Part shown: positions 35,601 to 64,000 of the stretch, piece by piece
How positions within the stretch are numbered: the stretch's first letter is position 1
Layout of the letters: every line of letters begins with the position of its first letter
Assembly: GCA_964036295.1 (NCBI GenBank)
Contig: OZ038463.1
Location: 15,921,069-15,985,068, forward strand
DNA: 64,000 nt
From: Plumapathes pennacea
Lineage: Eukaryota > Cnidaria > Anthozoa > Antipatharia > Myriopathidae
Direction of reading: 5' to 3'
Program-made: the position numbers and the translations under genes
The notes under the pieces: generated by a model
The model's database searches: none
The model's input: only the letters and a program-made list of their open reading frames with translations
What the model was told of the DNA's origin: nothing

Positions 35601-36203
35601 AACTCTAACCTTCAAAGACGCAAGATCAACACCCTGATTCTCTCAATCTCCTCCGAACAAATGTACGAACAGTGTACGAGAGTTGATAGTCTGACAAACT
35701 TCAGACCATAACGAAAGATCACGTGTCATTTTCTCCATATAATGTTGAAAGAAGCAGTTCGACTATGATCAAGTTTTTTTCTTAAAGGCTGCAAGCTGAC
35801 AGAAAAGTATCTTAAGCTACTTAACAGTTATCTTATCAACAGAAGTGTACTAGGAGAGTCCATCTCGGCCACTTTCTGATCGGAAGCATGGCTATTTCTT
35901 AACCTCGCCCAATACTCTTATTACTTGATAAAGTTGACGTGATTTTGTTTGGGAACTTAGGACATAACGCTAAAGATCGCCACACTCAGTCTAAACTAAC
36001 TGATATCGACTACCCTCGTAAGTTCCCATCGCAAAAAGTACAGAGGCGAAGAAATAGTTCCGAAACACACGGCACCTCCAGCTTGCGTGCAGCACTCTTT
36101 GCAAGTGTTTAGATTGTTTCCATGCCCTGTAGTAACGCGTGATTACGACTTTATCGTTGTGGTGGCTCTCTTACCCGCGCAAGACATGGTGGACAGGTTG
36201 TGT
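32628..36203. other. Gene-poor intergenic region upstream of the GPCR
   Basis: This holds the GPCR 5' flank, an A-rich tract at about 34618-34655, a C tract at 35580-35594 and the SUPT16H 3' flank. I see no exon-like frame with supported splice sites. Confidence 0.55.
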
Positions 36204-58822
<22,619 letters not shown>

Positions 58823-59512
58823 CTCTGGTGAGAGGATCAATCTCTTCCTCGTTTCCTCAGCAGATTTATCGTTCAGTCAAAATGGCGGGAAGAAGAATAC
58901 GTAGGGATGAATGTGACCAATCAGAGAATAGGCTCATTTTTTTCTACCGCTGACCGTATAATTGAACCCAGGCTCCTCCAACTCACGTTCAAATGCAGCT
59001 TTACCACGACGATATGTGACATAAGAAGTAGAAAAAGGCGTAAATAATAAAAATTGGCTTCAGCTCTAAGCCAATTGTCCCCACACAACTTGGCAACCTG
59101 GAATTTATGACGAGCTTCACTCTTTCGCCCTCCTGTTGTATCTAACAATGAAGGTGCCAAAATTCTCAGCAGGGCACGATATTTGAGCGCGTTCACTTCT
59201 GAAGACGTGGATATTTTGGGATAATAAAAGCGTCACTCCTACGGACTACTTTACTCCACAAGCTTAACCGCGTAACCGCGGCCATAGTTTTTCAAATGTT
59301 TCCGCGGTGAATAAAACCAGGCCGAGAAATTCGAAAACATTTCGCTCACATTTCGGAATAAATACGCTCAAGTTTCCTCTCCAAAAGCTTGGGCGAGCCG
59401 CCTGAAAGCTCTGTGCAGGAGAGGAAAACCAGGCAGAAATCGAAAACATTTCGGAATCAGACCACAGTTTCCTGTCCAAAAGCTGTCGAATGTCGACCCC
59501 ATTTTTAGCTCG

Positions 59513-59595
59513 CGATCCCACTGGGATTGCGAGGTTTTAAAATCACTTTGTCCCTCCCTATGTCCATCTGTAGTCAACAATAGATTTCCAAATAA
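59513..59595. repeat. Hairpin plus GTCAACAATNG repeat, copy 1
   Basis: A small hairpin (CGCGATCCCACTGGGATTGCG region) is followed within about 60 bp by GTCAACAATAGATTTCCAAA. The same pairing recurs at 61283-61360 and 61970-62070, with a further GTCAACAATGG at 61152. Confidence 0.5.
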
Positions 59596-59683
59596 AGCAG
59601 TTGCGGTTTTCCAAATTAAGGCATGATGAAGGTCGCGTTACAGAGTGTGTCGAACAACGCAGTTTTAAAAGGCTATGTTTAAA

Positions 59684-60046
59684 ACCAGGAACCGGGAACC
59701 GGGAACCGGGAACCCAGGAACCGGGAACCGGGAACCCAGGAACCGGGAACCGGGAACCCAGGAACCGGGAACCGGGAACCCAGGAACCGGGAACCCAGGA
59801 ACCGGGAACCCAGGAACCGGGAACCCAGGAACCGGGAACCCAGGAACCCGGGAACGGGGAACCGGGAACCGGGACCCGGGAACCTAGGAACCGGAACCTA
59901 GGAACCGGGAACCTAGGAACAGGAACCTAGGAACCGGAAACCTGGAACCGGGAATCGAGAACGGGAAACCAGGAACCAGGACCAGGAACCAGGAATCTGG
60001 GAATCTGGGAATCTGGGAACAGAAACTTGGAATTGGAAAGGGAACG
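59684..60046. repeat. GGAACC-type minisatellite
   Basis: Variants of GGGAACC and AGGAACC alternate in 7-, 14- and 21-bp periods to about 59955, then decay through GGAATCTGG units. Glu-Pro-Gly-Thr and Gly-Asn-Pro repeat frames across it are artefacts. Confidence 0.95.
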
Positions 60047-60965
60047 CAGAAATTAGGAACAAAAAAAATTACAAAATTTTATTTAACGCTTGTCCTCTGT
60101 AAGAATCGTTTTCACTTAATGAAGAAAATTTATGATTTGTCTGTTTATCAGCCGGTTACAGTCAGTTTACGACTAAAATGGAATAATTGGTAGCATACTT
60201 GCAAGGAAATTTCTTTACAACAAAACCGGATAATTACAAATATTCTATGGTTATGGGATCTTTATGAGTATCCTTTCTTGTTAGAACCCATTTTAACTAT
60301 CAAAAGCACCTTTCCGAACAAGGGACATTTTAGACCAGCGAGAAAACTTAGGCCTTAAGACTGGAATGTCTGGCCGGACAGAAATATGAGGGACGTTTCA
60401 GTTTGAGACACCGGCAGTTACCCAATCAAACCAAGAATCTAAAAGTCCGCAACAAAGCGAAGCTGTTTTTAAAAGGATAAGTGATAATGAGATTTAAGAT
60501 GAGAGATAAGTGATGACGAGATTTCTCAACACTCCGCATTTTCCATAAAAATTACATAAGACTCCTCATTTTCCATAAAAGTTGCGTATGTTGTGTAATA
60601 TGGAAAATCTGAGAACCGCGTAGCGATTTTTCTTTCCAAAAGTGTAATGTAGTTAATCCGTCTTTCTGTAGCCTATTGACTTCAAAGTTGGACTCCGATA
60701 AAGAAAAAATCTAAAGGTCCAAGAAGCACACTTGTTTAGCAAATAATAAAATTATGGGCTGCTTTGTTTCTCGCGCACGGAGTTTGAATCATACATAAAA
60801 AGCTGATCTCCTCACCTTGAAGATGTCGTCCCCCTTTCGTGATCCACCTCATTGTCTCTAAAAATTTTAAAATTGGCACTGCGAAAGATGTGAAGTAACA
60901 CAAAATCAAGCTGATTCAAAGATCAGGTTCATTTCGTGTTTCGAGTTCCATTAACATGCCGCATG

Positions 60966-61035
60966 CCGCCTTGTGTGAGGGTTTTCAAAACTGAGACTAT
61001 AAAATCGAATACGCGGTTCAGCAAAAGTGGAAGCG
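60966..61035 (+). repeat. About 65-bp direct repeat, copy 1
   Basis: GCCGCCTTGTGTGAGGGTTTTCAAAACTG... continues through CGAATACGCGGTTCAGCAAA. A second copy lies at 63835-63900 with a 2-bp indel and few substitutions. Confidence 0.8.
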
Positions 61036-61282
61036 AAGTACCTTTACAAATTCGCGAGCTCACAGCTGCCTTGCTGCTTTGATTAAGCTCGCGTTCAGCA
61101 CTTAAGCTTCATGCGATTAGTCCAACTAGAATGTGTCCCGTGTCCTGGTGCTGTCAACAATGGATTCCAAATATGGAGGTCGTTCTGTTCCCAATTTGAT
61201 TTTGGGCAGTATCGATATTACCGACAACGCAACAAAATCGAGAACGCGATCGTCGAAGTAGTTTTTCTGGTGGCATTTTTAA

Positions 61283-61360
61283 GCGTCCCACCTTAATGCA
61301 GTTAAGACTGCGTCAGTCAGTCAGTCCGTCATGCTTTGTCAACAATTGCCTTTGAAATTT
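61283..61360. repeat. Hairpin, (GTCA/GTCC)n tract and GTCAACAATTG repeat, copy 2
   Basis: The hairpin around CTTAATGCAGTTAAG is followed by GTCAGTCAGTCAGTCCGTC and then TTGTCAACAATTGCC. Confidence 0.5.
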
Positions 61361-61969
61361 GAGCATCAGCGAATACGCATGAAGAAAGGAAGAGATTGGA
61401 AGACGTTTTCTGAAGTTATTTTGATTGTTATCATTGTATTCCTTAATTGCCAGATCTGTTGCACTTCAGAACCATTATCACACAGGTTTTAGTAAATTCT
61501 CGGTTGTTTGACAAGCGTAAGTCAAAGTTGAAATACCCGTGACCACTGACAGCCCTGAGCGACATCAGCTTGTCGAAATATTTCTATCGTTTGATTATAG
61601 TTGCTTTGCTTTGCATAGTTTTCGCCAGCAATGAAAAATGCTGTAAAGAACTGGAAGAAGAAGAAGAATTCGAAAATGAATTTGACCAAAACCGCAAGTA
61701 ATGTCAACAAGTTATCAGATTTCACTTAAACTTATTCGACTTGAAACTCCGCCAAAAGAAGAAAGGCGTGTTTTCTTTAAGCACGTATTTAGTTTGAATG
61801 CAGCCCAGGCTGGAGTATCATGGCCTCTGATGAATATGTAGATGTTGAACATAAGCTGTGCATGACATGAGTAGTGAAGTCACGGATAGACTTTTTTCAC
61901 TGCGACTCCGGAAGGTCTTCTTCCGGTTCAAAGATTTGGCACTCGGCGAAGGATTTTTAAGGTCGGCGT

Positions 61970-62070
61970 CTCACGAAAGTGAGAAGCACGACCTTGTTGC
62001 GGCCACGACACCGTCAGTCCGTCAGTCCGTCAGTCAGTCCGTCATCTGTGTCAACAATAGGCTTCCAAAT
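61970..62070. repeat. Hairpin, (GTCA/GTCC)n tract and GTCAACAATAG repeat, copy 3
   Basis: TCTCACGAAAGTGAGA forms a tight GAAA-loop hairpin. CCGTCAGTCCGTCAGTCCGT and TGTCAACAATAGGCTTCCAA follow, the most complete of the copies. Confidence 0.55.
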
Positions 62071-62593
62071 TAGGAAGTTTATTCCAAATTTGGGCACGAT
62101 CACGCATGATGAAATACATTTCAAGAGATCGATTAACTTTAAAGGCACGGAATTATACGACCTTTTAATCACGGCTTTTGGTGAAAGTATGAATGCGGAA
62201 GATGCTCCAAAGGTTTATACTTGCTCTTGGCCGATACCTCGAGTGTTTCAAGCATCGCCCGATTTTCCTGATAAACTCTGTGTGAAAACAACATTTCAAC
62301 TGGCGTAACGGTACGGACTTTTATATCGATCGTGTAGTTATTATTTTGTGTGAATGTTTCAGTCGGTTGACCGTACACAGGAATCCGGCGTTCATCTCTA
62401 TCGACACTCATTGTGCAGTGGACGCGCGCGATTTAGTGTTTACATTCCTCAGTTTAAATTTGCCTGGATAACTTACCGCAAGACTTGAAGTATATTGTGT
62501 ATGCCGAAGCCCTTGAACGAAAGGTTACTTTGGTGTTCTTCGTTGATAATGAGTTACAATATTATTAAGAGTTCGCTCGAACGAACTATGCAA

Positions 62594-62888
62594 TAGCCTG
62601 CGTAGCTGGCGGTCTCATTCGATGCGGTTGAACAGTGTTCACGGGCGCCATCTTGTGCTGATGGCAGATGGGAGACTGAGGTCGAGTGACAAAATTACGG
62701 GGCGGGGGGAGGGGGGCGGGGGCGTGGGAAAAGACCTTTTAGAAAAGGTCTTTTCCCACGCCCCCGCCTCCTCCCCCCGCTCCGTAATTTTGTCACTCGA
62801 CCTCAGTCTCCCATCCGCCATCAGCACAAAATGGCGCCCGTGAACACTGTTCAACCGCATCGAATGAGACCGCCAGCTACGCAGGCTA
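62594..62888. mobile_element. Mutator-like foldback element with 9-bp target-site duplication, 295 bp
   Basis: ACTATGCAA flanks both ends (62585-62593 and 62889-62897). The element starts TAGCCTGCGTAGCTGGCGGT and its right end is the exact reverse complement. The two arms of about 145 bp are near identical, meeting at an AAAAGACC / GGTCTTTT centre. A 9-bp duplication with long inverted repeats is characteristic of Mutator-superfamily elements. Near-perfect arms suggest recent insertion. Confidence 0.88.
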
Positions 62889-63834
62889 ACTATGCAAGAA
62901 AACAACACATTCTTGTACGTATGTACGTATTCAGTCATCCGGTTAATATTTATCTGTTTCATCGGATTACCGAGACCGTAAATATGTGAACCTTCTATGA
63001 CAGGTCATTCATGTGACTATAATAAACTTCACTCAAAAAGCATTTTGTATTCGTCGTCATTTGAAACCCGACTTAAAGATTACCGCGTGAATATGTATAC
63101 CGCTTGGAAGGAAGTTACGCCGCTCAAAATGATTTAAACACCGGTAAAGCGGGCAAGGTTTGTGCACTTTAGAATAATAATATCCTGTCAATGTTCACTT
63201 TGAGTTGAGGGGATTAGGCCACTTTGAGGTTTACGAGAAGTTATTTGACTCTTTGAGCCGATTGCCTCATTAAATATGCATGTTACGCTTGATTGAGTGC
63301 AAGCGTGTTGCCCTCACAGTGGTAAAGCGTGATGTCTTACTTTGCAAAATTTTCCATTCGAATCTCTAAACATACACAGCTGCTGCACAAACGTGTGCAA
63401 AGTTTCAAATCGCTAGCCCTACTGACAGCAACCAAATAGCTCCATACTGAACTCTCTTATTTAGCATCAGTTCTAAATCAAAGGAACCATTAACACCAAA
63501 TAGGAGGGTTTAGTGTTGAGCAATTTGAACTTCAATAGCCCACATCTCAGCTGTTAAATGCGCTAAAGAGCTAATTTTTTGTGTGACCGTTTTTAGACAG
63601 GGCATTCCACAGAATTGTCTAAAATCCATATTCCAATATTTTTTGTGACATCACTTTACCACTATATTCACTCAAGGCAATCTCTACTTTAGAGCAGTTA
63701 AGACACAAGCCTGTTGTACGGACTAGACCACAACCAAAGTCTGCCAATCAAAAAGATAGCCGACCTTACATCGGCATCGCTGCTTTGATAAATTCTCCCA
63801 ATTCGAGCGTCTAAGTTTATAATTTTCATCCTCT

Positions 63835-63900
63835 GCCGCCTTGTAAATGAGGGTTTTCAAAACTGAGACTAAATCGAATACGCGGTTCAGCAAAAGTGGA
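63835..63900 (+). repeat. About 65-bp direct repeat, copy 2
   Basis: Partner of 60966-61035: TTTTCAAAACTGAGACTAAA and CGAATACGCGGTTCAGCAAA are shared. Confidence 0.8.
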
Positions 63901-64000
63901 GACCCGCGGAAACGGATGCGAACTTCCACATACCTAAAATTGAGCATTTTTACGATGTGGCCTTGAGCCAGTTCTATTAAATACCCATTCCCGCAAAAGT

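Larger units (their letters stand above)
58823..64000. other. SUPT16H upstream flank, repeat-rich, no gene recognised
   Basis: The SUPT16H promoter should lie at about 58823-59000, but no core element is obvious. Beyond it I recognise a minisatellite, the GTCAACAAT repeat copies, a pair of about 65-bp repeats and a Mutator-like foldback element. Open frames here lack family features. Confidence 0.6.

Noticed and set aside
59601-59930. 109-codon frame rich in EPGTGN repeats
   Set aside because: It is a translation of the GGAACC minisatellite; all frames give repeats.
62639-62962. Open frames on both strands with near-identical peptides
   Set aside because: They are the two arms of the Mutator-like foldback element read on opposite strands.

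Overview
This is a metazoan nuclear genome segment, most likely from an anthozoan cnidarian and probably a stony coral. The reasons are split animal genes with GT-AG introns, an AT-rich intergenic background, very many short inverted-repeat (MITE-like) elements of several families, and proteins about as diverged from vertebrates as cnidarian proteins usually are. The clade is my inference; no species marker is visible. There are no tRNA or rRNA genes, CRISPR arrays or bacterial features.

Layout. (1) 1-5251, plus strand: the 3' seven exons of HAUS4, an augmin (HAUS) spindle-complex subunit; its first exon(s) lie upstream of the window. (2) 5252-7184: convergent intergenic space with a 636-bp compound AT/ATACAT microsatellite. 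(3) 7185-14210, minus strand: a complete nine-exon TBC1D20, an ER-anchored Rab GTPase-activating protein, with a diverged copy of its membrane-anchor segment just beyond the stop. (4) 14661-25665: four intronless LITAF-like (zinc-ribbon / membrane in-plane motif) genes. One is plus strand, head-to-head with TBC1D20, and three are minus strand. The last two sit on a recent direct tandem duplication of about 1.7 kb. A foldback element with a 7-bp target-site duplication and two TTAA-flanked elements lie between them. (5) 25688-31484: gene-poor, repeat-containing. (6) 31485-32627, minus strand: an intronless class A (rhodopsin-family) GPCR with amine-receptor-like Asp3.32. (7) 32628-36203: gene-poor. 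(8) 36204-58822, minus strand: complete SUPT16H (FACT histone chaperone subunit SPT16), 38 exons modelled from splice sites and reading-frame continuity, with many MITEs, microsatellites and one 75-bp tandem array in its introns. (9) 58823-64000: SUPT16H upstream flank, repeats only: a GGAACC minisatellite, a dispersed hairpin-associated repeat and a Mutator-like foldback element with a 9-bp target-site duplication.

The genes do not form a pathway. The linked biology is the LITAF cluster, an expanding local family of endolysosomal membrane proteins. HAUS4, TBC1D20 and SUPT16H are housekeeping genes. The most informative structures are the LITAF tandem duplication, which separates one copy from its ancestral upstream DNA, the duplicated TBC1D20 anchor sequence, the 75-bp array that has multiplied a SUPT16H splice donor, and several foldback transposons with readable target-site duplications. 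All gene models rest on splice-site reading and family recognition from memory; no database search was run.
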